Shown: positions 1 through 8,070 of the stretch, piece after piece | How positions within the stretch are numbered: the stretch's first letter is position 1 | Layout: every line of letters starts with the position of its first letter | From: Eimeria necatrix | Taxonomy: Eukaryota > Apicomplexa > Conoidasida > Eucoccidiorida > Eimeriidae | NCBI RefSeq assembly: GCF_000499385.1 | Contig: NW_013651793.1 | Span: 1 to 10,269 of the forward strand | DNA: 10,269 nt | Reading direction: 5' to 3' | The notes under the pieces: model-generated | The model's input: only the letters and a program-made list of their open reading frames with translations | The model's database searches: none | What the model was told of the DNA's origin: nothing | Made by a program: the position numbers and the translations under genes

Positions 1-678
1 ATCTGTCATTCATAGTATGTGAAGAGCAAACGCCGTGTTCATTGTTTTCAATGTGAACTGTTTAGCTCCACTTTGAGTGAAATGCTGTTCTGCTAACTGC
101 CATGCGCTTGTATGTACAGCTACTATTCACTTTCACAAGAACAGGTAAAGTGAATGTGCATCCGCAAATGAAAACAATAGGAGTCTTACAAAAAGACAGA
201 AATGCTACAAGGGCATCTGCAAGCTGTTGCAAACTGCGTTTTCGAAATGTGAAGAGCAATAGTATTCCGTTTCTTGCTGCGAAGGTGAGGTGAAGAAGCG
301 TCGCGAAATTTATTATTATTTTTGTTATTAATCCGGAGGCCAGTTTCAAATCCCACTCCCGGGTTCGTTAAACGAGTTGTTCCTTAGAATAGTATCAGAG
401 AGGAGATAATAACAGTAAGAGCTTGCGTGTCCTTGGGCATCGCAAAGGTGAATGTGCCCGCTAACGACTACTGCCTGGAAGATTTTGCTCACGTGGATGA
501 GGCAACACTAAAATCTCTTTGAAAGTATGGTGCTGACTTCAAGTTGGAAAGAAATGCTCACTTACGCTATGCTAACTAATGTACGTTGCAGCTTATTTGT
601 ATCGTGCGAAAATTCGAATAGTCAGTCATGAAACAAGGGGAATCAAAAACAATCACTATTCGTGCTTTATAAACCAAA
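1..678. other. Non-coding stretch, no supported gene
   Basis: No gene is supported. Two opposed open frames overlap here (about 63 codons on the plus strand at 102-293 and 95 codons on the minus strand at 62-349), but neither translation resembles a known family and both lengths are expected by chance. The plus frame runs through a donor-like AAG/GTGAGG at 283-291, but no matching acceptor or second exon can be identified. A TTA-rich run lies at 310-331. A short T-arm-like sequence at 343-360 is discussed in the findings. Confidence 0.7.
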
Positions 679-790
679 CAGCATTCTAGATGCCAGCACC
701 TGTAAGACAAAAGTGTCAAAGTTAACACTAGCGCCAGCATTCTAGATGCCAGCACCTGTAAGACAAAAGTGTCAAAGTTAACACTAGCGC
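679..790. repeat. Perfect tandem duplication, 2 x 56 bp
   Basis: Two adjacent copies of a 56-bp unit (679-734 and 735-790) are identical at every base. Each unit starts CAGCATTCTAGATG, ends GTTAACACTAGCGC, and carries one XbaI (TCTAGA) and one HpaI (GTTAAC) site. The short word AGCA occurs at the start of copy 1 (680-683), at the start of copy 2 (736-739) and directly after copy 2 (791-794). That would fit replication slippage or template switching at microhomology. Perfect identity points to a recent event, or to an assembly artefact. The unit has no recognised coding or RNA content, and 56 is not a multiple of three. Seen directly; the mechanism is inferred. Confidence 0.95.
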
Positions 791-1257
791 AGCAAGATTG
801 GAAATGTCGCGCAATCTGCTGCTAGGGTAGAGCAATTTGACACACAGTGACGCTGAACGGACAAGTTATAGGTCAATTTTCACTAAATCAATTTGCTCAG
901 TTTCTAAGTGCAAGAGCACAAGCATACGGAGCAGTGCAAAAATGCCCAAGGCAGATAACTGGGAAAAGACTAAACGATGAAGCATAAAGCAGCAGCAGCA
1001 CCACTAGCTAGAAGTCTTTTTTGTAAGGAACAAACGTAGGCAATTTTCCAAGAACAGCCCACGAAGCGAAATGTGTACTTGTGAAAAGCTTACATACTGC
1101 AGAATCACCCCTTCGATACCCTAAAGCAGGCCCCTGTAAATTCAGGAAAAGCTGGAAAGAAGCTTCGCCACCCAGGATATATTGTTTCGTCATCGGTAGG
1201 TTCGACAGATGATAAAACAACAGCCTTACGCTGTGTAAAATGAAGTGATACTGACTG
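791..1257. other. Non-coding stretch, no supported gene
   Basis: Ordinary spacer. The only simple repeat is (AGC)4 at 988-999, too short to be a useful microsatellite. A minus-strand open frame of about 101 codons covers 1008-1313, with a second frame nested inside it. Neither shows a recognisable domain, and the former runs through the hairpin at 1258-1295, so I treat both as chance. Confidence 0.65.
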
Positions 1258-1295
1258 TGCAATTCGCCTGTTATGCAAATAACAGGTGAATTGCA
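1258..1295 (+). repeat. Hairpin-forming inverted repeat, 17-bp arms, GCAA loop
   Basis: The left arm (1258-1274) and right arm (1279-1295) pair over 17 positions around a 4-base loop, GCAA (1275-1278). Sixteen pairs are Watson-Crick; the remaining one (G1266 with T1287) is a G-U wobble if the plus strand is transcribed, but a C-A mismatch on the minus strand. GCAA is a GNRA tetraloop, a class known to stabilise RNA hairpins. The centre also contains ATGCAAAT (1273-1280), the classic POU-domain octamer. At 38 nt it is shorter than a usual animal pre-miRNA, and no U-run follows as in a bacterial terminator. The structure is directly visible; any role as RNA or as a protein-binding site is unproven. 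Confidence 0.9.
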
Positions 1296-1544
1296 ATTCC
1301 AGCCCTCAAGCACTCTGCTGTGCGCTCTGCTATCTTTGAATCAATCAATAATACATCTGTGAACCGTTATATCCTGGTAGTTCAGCTGTACACTTTGCTT
1401 CCAAATTATTTCCAAATTAAAGTATCAAAGTAAGTAATATGCACTTACTCGTAGCTTACGACCTATTAAAACGTTAAATATGAACACAGGCATGCTTCAT
1501 CCCATGAAAAAAAATCTCACGCGAAATGCGGTCGACACGAACAA
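1296..1544. other. Non-coding stretch with an 11-bp tandem at 1399-1420
   Basis: An 11-bp unit, TTCCAAATTAT, is followed directly by TTCCAAATTAA (1399-1409 and 1410-1420), differing only at the last base. A donor-like GTAAGT occurs at 1430-1435 but has no coding frame feeding it and no identifiable partner acceptor. A GCATGC word lies at 1490-1495. No gene is seen. Confidence 0.65.
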
Positions 1545-1575
1545 CATAAGCACTCTCCATGCTAGCATGCTTATG
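1545..1575. repeat. Nested palindromes, 8-bp inverted repeat over a 12-bp palindrome
   Basis: CATAAGCA (1545-1552) and its exact reverse complement TGCTTATG (1568-1575) flank a 15-base centre. Overlapping the right arm is a separate perfect 12-bp palindrome, CATGCTAGCATG (1558-1569), so the segment can fold in two mutually exclusive ways. It also contains one of three GCATGC words within about 200 bp. Seen directly; short dyads of this size can arise by chance and no function is claimed. Confidence 0.8.
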
Positions 1576-2578
1576 CGAAAACACCAAACATACCAGCGTG
1601 CTGGTTGTAAAGTTGCAGACAAACCCGCTGCGATGAATGCACTGCGCAGCCTTACACGCAAACGCCTCGCGGAGTGGTAAGCGGTACTTTTGCATGCGCT
1701 AAGTAATTTATAAGTCTAGAAAGAAAATATATGCAGTACTTGCATTTTCGCAGCAATACAATGTGTGCAGCATCCGCCTTTGTAGCAGCAAGACAGCCAA
1801 ACATCTGATGAACTTTGCGTGGAGGGTTTGGCTTTTCCTCTGTCAACCTCGATGGCTGGAAAACTTTCCTGTATTACTTGACCAAACTGCTGGCTCTCAC
1901 CATCTCAGCGTGCACGTACCGCAGGCTTTTTGTTTCGTAGTCACACCACAACATGCAGCATGTAGTACTGTGTGAGGAGAGCCCGTTATCTGTTAACCCT
2001 GATTAGTCAACTTTTCTCTGGAAGAGTCTCCTAATCGCCACAAAGGTACCTTCGCTGCTGTGAGAGCGACTGGTCATTTTTTGCATCGCTTATTCTGTCT
2101 TCAGATGGAAGAGTGCAAGACACATTTGCTCAAACGCAGAGACACATGAATTTTGTGACGGCGTTGGCGAACGGGAGAAGCAAGGACCGTGTAAATTCTG
2201 TCGTAATTTAGGGTCATAAGGATTAGTGGGCCACCGCTGGCTGCAGAATTGCACTTGACATCAAGCGCTCTCAACAGAAGACGTCGAACTTTACCAGAGT
2301 AATTGTCTTCAAATCAAGCAGCCCGCCGATTCGTTCTGAGACCTTGCATGCTTCGTTTCGCAGATATGAGCAAAGTCCTCAACACGACAACAAAAGCTTC
2401 AAGAAATCTTGAATATATGCGATGAACGTAACTGGAAAAACAGACACTTGTGTACAATGCTGTGAATGAAGTAAACTGTGCTCCTAAGCCACTAGTTGCA
2501 GCGCATCTCATGTCCGTTCATGCCTGTGCTAGACAGGTTCTCAACATCACAGGATGATGATGTTTCATTCCTCGCGAT
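1576..2578. other. Non-coding stretch, no supported gene
   Basis: Only short open frames of 60-73 codons occur, on both strands and overlapping each other (for example plus 1480-1680 against minus 1474-1695). None shows a recognisable motif. TGCATGC occurs at 1691-1697 and 2345-2351. I see no RNA gene and no repeat longer than a few bases. Confidence 0.7.
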
Positions 2579-2596
2579 CACAATTCCGCAATTGTG
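2579..2596. repeat. Short perfect hairpin, 7-bp arms, 4-base loop
   Basis: CACAATT (2579-2585) and AATTGTG (2590-2596) are exact reverse complements around the loop CCGC. It could be a small extruding dyad or a chance occurrence. No U-rich tail follows, so it does not look like an intrinsic terminator. Confidence 0.75.
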
Positions 2597-3316
2597 CAGA
2601 AGAGCGAATTGTTAAGGCTTGACGCAAGCTGTTGATGCTGGTGTAACGTGGAAATAGTGCTGAACATCCGTCAAGCTGTTTGCTGGTTCTACAAAGGTCA
2701 AATGCTGAAAAACATTATAAAATACCAAGTTTTGTATACATACCATACTTCCTAGGGTTGAAGAAGTAAGCTCTTTCTGCTCTACAAGTGAGTCACATAC
2801 GGCTGCAACTCTCTTTGTCTCATAATCATTATGCGGACCGTAGCATACAAAACGCGGTCTTCCTTTTCCTGGCAGATTGGCCGCGCATCTTGCGGCACAG
2901 AATATATGCAACTCTAGTGGTACAACTTTTCCTCCCCGTACCATAGTGTGTGTACGAGATAAACGATTTTCTTACGGGTGGAGCTCATGGGCAGAATTAA
3001 TGGCCAGAATTTAACTCTGCGCTCAACATATACAAGGAGACGATTCATGTAGTGTTGAAGTGCTTCACTGAGATGAATGTTGGGCCGAATTCTAAATATA
3101 TCCTTTACGCTGACGTTTGCTTCTCCTATGAGCCACAATTGACAGGTATCTGTGAAGCCAGAAATTAGCACACGAAGTATGTAAATTCCGTTTAGCAACT
3201 GGGTCACAGGAATTGCAGCAGACCTTGCCATGTTGGAAGCGCCTGCATGTCAGCGTAACTCAATGTACTGGAAGCCTTACTATCTTGCGAGTTACTTAGT
3301 CGCGAGTGGCGAGAGT
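2597..3316. other. Stretch with two overlapping minus-strand open frames
   Basis: Two minus-strand ATG-started frames follow one another: 3231 to 2914 (105 codons) and 2944 to 2612 (110 codons). They overlap by 31 bases in different frames. Neither product matches a family I know. No signal peptide, membrane segment or catalytic motif stands out, although the second is cysteine-containing near its N-terminus. A decayed, frameshifted gene is possible, but both lengths are within chance for this composition, so I do not call a CDS or pseudogene. Confidence 0.5.
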
Positions 3317-3352
3317 GTCAGTTGCTTTCTGCCTGTCAGTTGTTTTCTGCCT
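3317..3352. repeat. 18-bp tandem repeat, two copies, one mismatch
   Basis: GTCAGTTGCTTTCTGCCT (3317-3334) is followed directly by a copy differing at one base, C to T (3335-3352). The period is a multiple of three, so the plus-strand open frame at 3230-3472 reads VSCFLP twice in a row. That frame is only 80 codons and otherwise unrecognised, so the in-frame period is probably coincidental. The first half of that frame is low-complexity in feel (GAG/CGAG words just upstream). Seen directly. Confidence 0.9.
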
Positions 3353-4001
3353 CGATTCCTTTCCTTATGGCCACTAAAAGTGGGGCCGTCGCCGCTATCA
3401 GATTCTAGAATTTTCGGATGCATTCATCTGGCAGAAATTCTTGCAGGATGTAGGACTCCTGGCTTGCTTTAGGAAAATACTAACTACTGAGGCGCACTGT
3501 ATGCTTGTACCACCTCCTGAAGGCTAATGCTGCAGAGATCGCCCTGTTCATTGGTATCTTCGATCGGCCAGTGCCAGCTACAAGTGGCAACTGTACGCCC
3601 ACGGGGTTTGCATTAGGTCCAGAGTCCCTCCAAACACAAACGTGCCTTATTTATCAATACACAAGAAAACATTCAAAATGCATCTAATCCGAGGAACGCA
3701 TGTGCCATTTTAAAGGCCACATTACGCCATACGCGCATGCTGTTGATATGCTTCGCTTGAACTTGCAAAAGAGAAAAAGGAAAATACCCAAAACCGTGAA
3801 AGCAGATAATGAGCGTCTGCCTTAAAGATGTGAGGGCTTCATCTTCAGCTAAAACCCGTGAAAAATCTTTCCATGAGCGAAGCTGAAAGTAACACTTTGC
3901 TAACGATTCATGGTTTTGGCGCTCTGTTTAGATATGATGAAATACAGCAATGCATACATACGGTGCAGCCGACACCAGTAGGCTGTTAAACGCTACCGTC
4001 C
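3353..4001. other. Non-coding stretch with small dyads
   Basis: Within it lie a bulged stem at 3369-3387 (GGCCACT pairing with AGTGG plus GGCC around an AAA loop) and a 10-bp palindrome ATTCTAGAAT at 3412-3421. Two similar words, AAAACCGTGAAA and AAAACCCGTGAAA, occur about 60 bases apart near 3791 and 3850. A 60-codon plus frame at 3505-3687 has no recognisable content. No gene is supported. Confidence 0.6.
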
Positions 4002-4014
4002 CCGGCGCCGCCGG
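4002..4014. repeat. GC-rich dyad in AT-rich surroundings
   Basis: CCGGCG (4002-4007) and CGCCGG (4009-4014) are exact reverse complements around a single C. They sit inside a run of about 20 bases that is almost all G and C (roughly 3995-4015), while the flanks are ordinary. Just downstream are two more small dyads, CTAAC with GTTAG around 4045-4060 and CTCC with GGAG around 4064-4076. The cluster could be the edge of a degraded mobile element, but no terminal inverted repeats or target-site duplication were found. Confidence 0.75.
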
Positions 4015-4743
4015 CAAATTTCACCTACTCCCTGTAGACCACCTAACCTTTCCGTTAGAAAACTCCACGGCGGAGACAAAACGACGAATGCAAAGGATAG
4101 TCCGCACTTCTAAGTAGTGAAAAGCAACATTTGACATTCTAACGGGTTTCGTTATAAAATCAGGTGCGCATGGAAACCGGTACACCTCCGTTTATATAGA
4201 CGACGTGTATGCATGCTTCTACAAAGGGGCGCAATGCAGCTGTCTTAAGAGTTCTCGAATATTTACACCGTGATGAATGTTAAGAGTACCAGATTAGCAG
4301 CGCATTCAACATCTAACCCAACACAAAAGCATAAGAGAAACAAAGGCGTATCACATGTAGCGTGCAGAGATGGTTTTTTCCCAGAAAACTGCTTTATTCA
4401 AAGTAAGTCATAGGGGAAACGCTGCCATGGACAGGATGGGTATTGTAGTTTAGATGGAGAAATTGTACGGAAAATGAGTGGATGGTAGCGTACCGTCTAC
4501 ATAAGCCAATGCTAATGACTCTCAGCTTCTGCATTAATGCCTATTGTGAACCTTAGGTACTCACAGGTTCGACAACGCTTATGCATACTGAGGATGCTTG
4601 AGGTAAGACACAAACGATGGCTTGAACATCCTATCAAAAAGTGCGCCAAACACCTAGCTATGCATACGGTTTTTCCATGCGCTTACCTGTTTGTGAGCAC
4701 TTGGAATTGGAATAAAGTGGACTGCTTACTAAATGTCCCACAT
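4015..4743. other. Non-coding stretch, start of a weak open frame
   Basis: A plus-strand ATG frame begins at 4537 and runs 90 codons to a TAA at 4807-4809; the product is unrecognised. TATGCATAC occurs twice in it, at 4580-4588 and 4659-4667. TATA-like TATAAAAT lies at 4153-4160, with nothing identifiable downstream to support a promoter. TGCATGC occurs at 4210-4216. No gene is called. Confidence 0.6.
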
Positions 4744-4755
4744 TTTGCGCGCAAA
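4744..4755. repeat. 12-bp perfect palindrome TTTGCGCGCAAA
   Basis: TTTGCGCGCAAA is an exact palindrome. Its core TTGCGCGC (4745-4752) recurs at 4793-4800, 48 bases on. It superficially resembles a symmetrical E2F-type site, but the core order does not match the TTTSSCGC consensus, so I make no factor assignment. Both copies fall inside the weak open frame ending at 4809. Confidence 0.8.
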
Positions 4756-6783
4756 TACTACCGTCCAAGGACAGAATGGTGTGCTGCTAGCATTGCGCGC
4801 CGCCAGTAACCGTACGGCTGTTGAACACGTATGTAAATTTAAGCCATTACTGGCTTTAGATAGCCTCTGACAGAATCATACTGACGAGCTTGGCGCTTCG
4901 TTTCATCAGTGCTTGAAAGAAGGCGGCAGCATGTGCAGATGCGTAGAAATCGCTCTGGGCTGGGAATGAGGTTCACACAGTCACAGATAGTCTCTTCAGG
5001 TATCGGGCATCACAGCTTAATGAACGTGAAGATGAGCAGCAATGGAGATACGTTCTTCGTTCCATGCTCATTCATTCGTTGGCATAGACAAAGCAAAAGC
5101 CTCTGTAACTTTGCTTGGGCTTACGCCGCAACTAAAGCCATGAGATACGAATGCGGGTCGGTTGTACAAGAGAACTCAGCTGCTCACATTCTGCAAAAGC
5201 AAGTTCACGGTCGTTTCGTTGAATCGTGCAATTTTGGGCTGAATCATGTTGTCTTCTGGCGATTTTTCATGTTGGCGCACCATGCTAGAAACATGGAATA
5301 ACGGCTGCTTTTGCGCTCCTTAACAAACTAATAGAAGCACATCGTTTTCGCCACAAGGAAAATATTGACATACTTCCTGATATAAAACAATAATCTGGAC
5401 AGCAGCTCACACAGATGTACGAGGCTGCAAAGTAGGCTTGTCTCAAGACGGCCCTCAAGTATGTTCCAGCGACAGCTGACAGAGCTTTGTCTCTTCCACC
5501 CTTTCCAAACCTTCACAGCTTTTTGAGCTTATATGCCATTGACGCTTTGCATCACACGCTTGTCTGGGGCAACACAAATGCACATTGCATATTCGACTAC
5601 ATCGGTAAACTCCACCACACGTTTGGTAAGCCCCAAAACATGCCACTGCTCTAGGACGACGACCAGGGAAATAAAATATTGCCGTAAAAAGCTTTTCTTG
5701 ACACACAGAGGGGGAGGCGCCTTTCGCAGCACAATTTATACACATGCACGCTTGAAGTACATCGAGATTAGATGAGCTACCTGGACGTAGAGGCAGTCAT
5801 ATTTGCTCCCGCGACACCTGTAGTGTAGCAGAAGTTGAAAAATGCTTCTGACTCATTAATTACATCTGATATCTATGCGACGTAAGTGCAAGGCGTCGTA
5901 TAGGCTTTTGGCAGCATGGGCTATCGTGCGGCACAGGGAATGTTGAGACACAGGAGTGTGGCAACACGGCCATACGGTCTGCGTTAACGCCGAAGAAGGC
6001 GGTTTCGTCTAGCCACCTCAGTGAAAGAAGGCGCATTACCAGTTAGTCCGAAAATGATGATGCTGCAGGGGGTCACCATTCTCGCCATGCATGATCCATT
6101 CGCTTACGTTGTTCTTTGGAAAAAGCAAAAATTGCAACATCCTTCTTCTGCCGTGCCTGCAACTTCGGAGACCCGAGATTGCAAAACCTAATCTAGTAGA
6201 TCCCAATATCGCGAACGTGGCACCAAAAGATATATAAAATAATCGAAGGGACCTTAATCCACGCTTGTAGGCTATCCTTTAATTGTACTCATTGCGTTAG
6301 TAGAAAATGCTGGAACGAAATTAGGTAGACCGTCTGGACAGCAGAAACTTCCATCCTCGACATACGTTAGCCACCCATACCATAAGGCGCTAAAAGATCA
6401 AGATACACAATCAGCCATAAAATCAGGCAGAATTCAAGGTACTGTGATTTCGCTAGACTGATTTTTGGCACCTGTGCGACCTCAGTAGCTACGCTGTGCT
6501 GCATCAACGCCCTGCACTGTGATCAGCAGTAGTCTCGGCGACATACTGTTTTCACAGTTATTGTGTGCTATCACGCGCTCAGAAAAACACGTTTCCTCAG
6601 CGGTAAAAAATGAATTAAGAACTTCTTCCCATAGCAGTTCATATGATAAATATCTGCCATGGTTCCGTGTTGTGTTTCGTTCTATGACTGGTATGCTTCT
6701 GCTCATATGTGATGCGGCAAACGAGCTGTCTGGGTGTACTAAGAAAAACATTTCACCTACCAAATCCGCAATCCTACTCGAAT
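4756..6783. other. Long non-coding stretch, including the longest chance-level open frame
   Basis: The longest open frame of the window lies on the plus strand, from a GTG at 4909 (first ATG at 4939) to a TAA at 5299-5301: 130 codons, or 120 from the ATG. It shares a reading frame with the 4537-4809 frame but is separated from it by several stops. The product is basic at its N-terminus, rich in His, Phe and Asn, and matches nothing I know. From 5302 to 6480 only short overlapping frames occur, around 5328-5775. A TATATAAA word lies at 6231-6238. Two opposed frames cross 6482-6835; the minus one (117 codons) starts at TTG, not ATG. No gene is called. Confidence 0.6.
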
Positions 6784-6809
6784 ACTCAACTTTCAACTGA
6801 AAGGTGAGT
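6784..6809. repeat. Imperfect hairpin, 12-bp arms, enclosing a donor-like site
   Basis: The left arm (6784-6795) and right arm (6798-6809) pair at 11 of 12 positions around a 2-base centre; A6789 opposite G6804 is the mismatch. The right arm contains AAG/GTGAGT (6801-6809), a strong match to a eukaryotic 5' splice site. The only open frame reaching it on the plus strand stops at 6800, just before it, so there is no exon evidence. The dyad itself is directly visible; a splicing role is speculation. Confidence 0.75.
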
Positions 6810-7795
6810 TTGTCCTGGTAAATGTTTCTCAGCAAGCAAGGTTTCGGCTCTAAAAAATCGTCACGTACAAACTTTTACAAGCAAGTCTATTTGCCACAAC
6901 GAAAATCACGTCAAAAACTTGAGCGTGAGGCTCACAGACCAAAACTGCTTGAGCTGATAAACGCAGCAGTACAAGATGAACCCCTGCATGTCTAAAGCGC
7001 ACCATATCATTGGTAGACAGGGCAGAAGAGCGCGTATTGATATTTGGTTGACGTAAATGCATGTCTAAAACGGATGGCTGTTGCTTGTTGCATTCCGACG
7101 TGAGTGCCGCACTGTCTTGGGATTAACCATAAGGCACAAACAGATTTTAAAATATGAATGACGAGCTTCAATTGATTATTTAGCCGTTGCTGGAGACAGA
7201 TCTTATGCACCGCGCAACGAAGTATAGTAACGCCGCTTGCCTAAGGCTTTAACTGAATCTACTGCACCAGTGGTACTAGTCATCTTTACTTTAACCAGAC
7301 CGTACTCCCTGAGAGTCCGAAAGGCGAACGCAGAAGTTTCTTCCATATACTGCTGTATCACTCAAATGCCCGATGGATGAAAACTCCACGGACTTATTTT
7401 GCAAATGCAGTAATGCTGGTTAATTTTCCCTGCACCGACATATTTACTTATCTTCCCTGAGCCCGGCACAGAGTTTGTTAGTTTTTCATCATCATGGTGC
7501 CCCCACAATGTAGATAAAAACGGCTTAGCGTACCTTATTCAAGATGCGACACAAATAGGGTACATCAAGCGATGCGTTGGAATTTCTACCATGACGAAGC
7601 AGCGCATTCTCACGTTCTAGACAAAATTTTTTTGAGTGTGGAGTCTTGCACTGGCCAAAAAAGTAAATCGTAGTCATCATTTTTGCTAGGAATAGATTTA
7701 ATTATTATTGTAGCTGCAACATCCAAAGCACGAGAAAAAGTTTACGGATAAACCTCCTGAAAACACAAAAGAAATTTCATACAGGCACGCAGACG
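6810..7795. other. Non-coding stretch, no supported gene
   Basis: Only short minus-strand frames (about 67-70 codons, 6850-7210) are present, without recognisable content. From 7211 to 7795 no frame reaches 60 codons on either strand. The sequence becomes distinctly AT-rich around 7620-7760. No RNA gene or repeat was found. Confidence 0.7.
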
Positions 7796-7837
7796 CTAGC
7801 TTGCGACGATAGGCCCCTAGCTTGGGACGATAGGCCC
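7796..7837. repeat. 21-bp tandem repeat, two copies, one mismatch
   Basis: A 21-bp unit starting CTAGCTTG and ending GATAGGCCC occurs at 7796-7816 and again, directly adjacent, at 7817-7837. The copies differ at one base: GCGACG in the first, GGGACG in the second. Neither flank shows a further copy. It is a small local duplication, slightly older than the 56-bp one if divergence is a guide. It has no recognised function and no surrounding open frame of note. Confidence 0.92.
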
Positions 7838-8070
7838 GAAGAGACATAAAGCATTTTCAGTCAATTATGGTGCAAAAGCAAACACACTGATGCTCACGTA
7901 TACATAATCTTGGGTGGGAATGCTGCTATGACGCATTCATAGGACAACATCTACCATCCGTCAATCAGCCTGCGACTGCAGCCTACAAAGGAAGCATCAT
8001 TGATGACGGACACAAAGCCAGTAAAATGCTAAGTTTAAAGAACACACATCCTGAAGCCAAATCAGTTTAA
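7838..8070. other. Non-coding spacer
   Basis: No open frame of 60 codons or more, no RNA gene and no repeat apart from a minor dyad, GAATGC and GCATTC, near 7919-7939. Nothing else is seen. Confidence 0.7.

Noticed and set aside
62..349. Minus-strand 95-codon frame with hydrophobic segments, opposed to a plus-strand frame at 102-293
   Set aside because: Length is expected by chance, there is no recognisable domain, and the opposed frame is equally plausible, so neither is called.
988..999. (AGC)4 as a microsatellite or coding CAG tract
   Set aside because: Four units are too few to count as a microsatellite, and no open frame of note contains it.
1198..1210. GGTTCGACAGA, and GGTTCGACAAC near 4566, as tRNA B boxes
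   Set aside because: Both lack the NTCC end of the consensus. I found no A box or foldable cloverleaf around them.
3229..3232. Divergent frames sharing one CATG, minus 3231-2914 and plus 3230-3472, suggesting a bidirectional start
   Set aside because: Every CATG gives an ATG on both strands. With no support for either frame as a gene this is coincidence.
3412..3421. ATTCTAGAAT as a heat-shock element
   Set aside because: It offers only two nGAAn-type units; a functional element normally needs at least three alternating units.
4916..6033. Shared 12-base word TGAAAGAAGGCG near 4913 and 6021 as a dispersed repeat
   Set aside because: A few shared 12-mers are expected by chance in a 10-kb window and the similarity does not extend into the flanks.
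6482..6835. Minus-strand 117-codon frame with a protein-like composition
   Set aside because: It begins at TTG, with the first ATG about 28 codons in. It has no known motif, and the remaining length is ordinary for random sequence at this composition.
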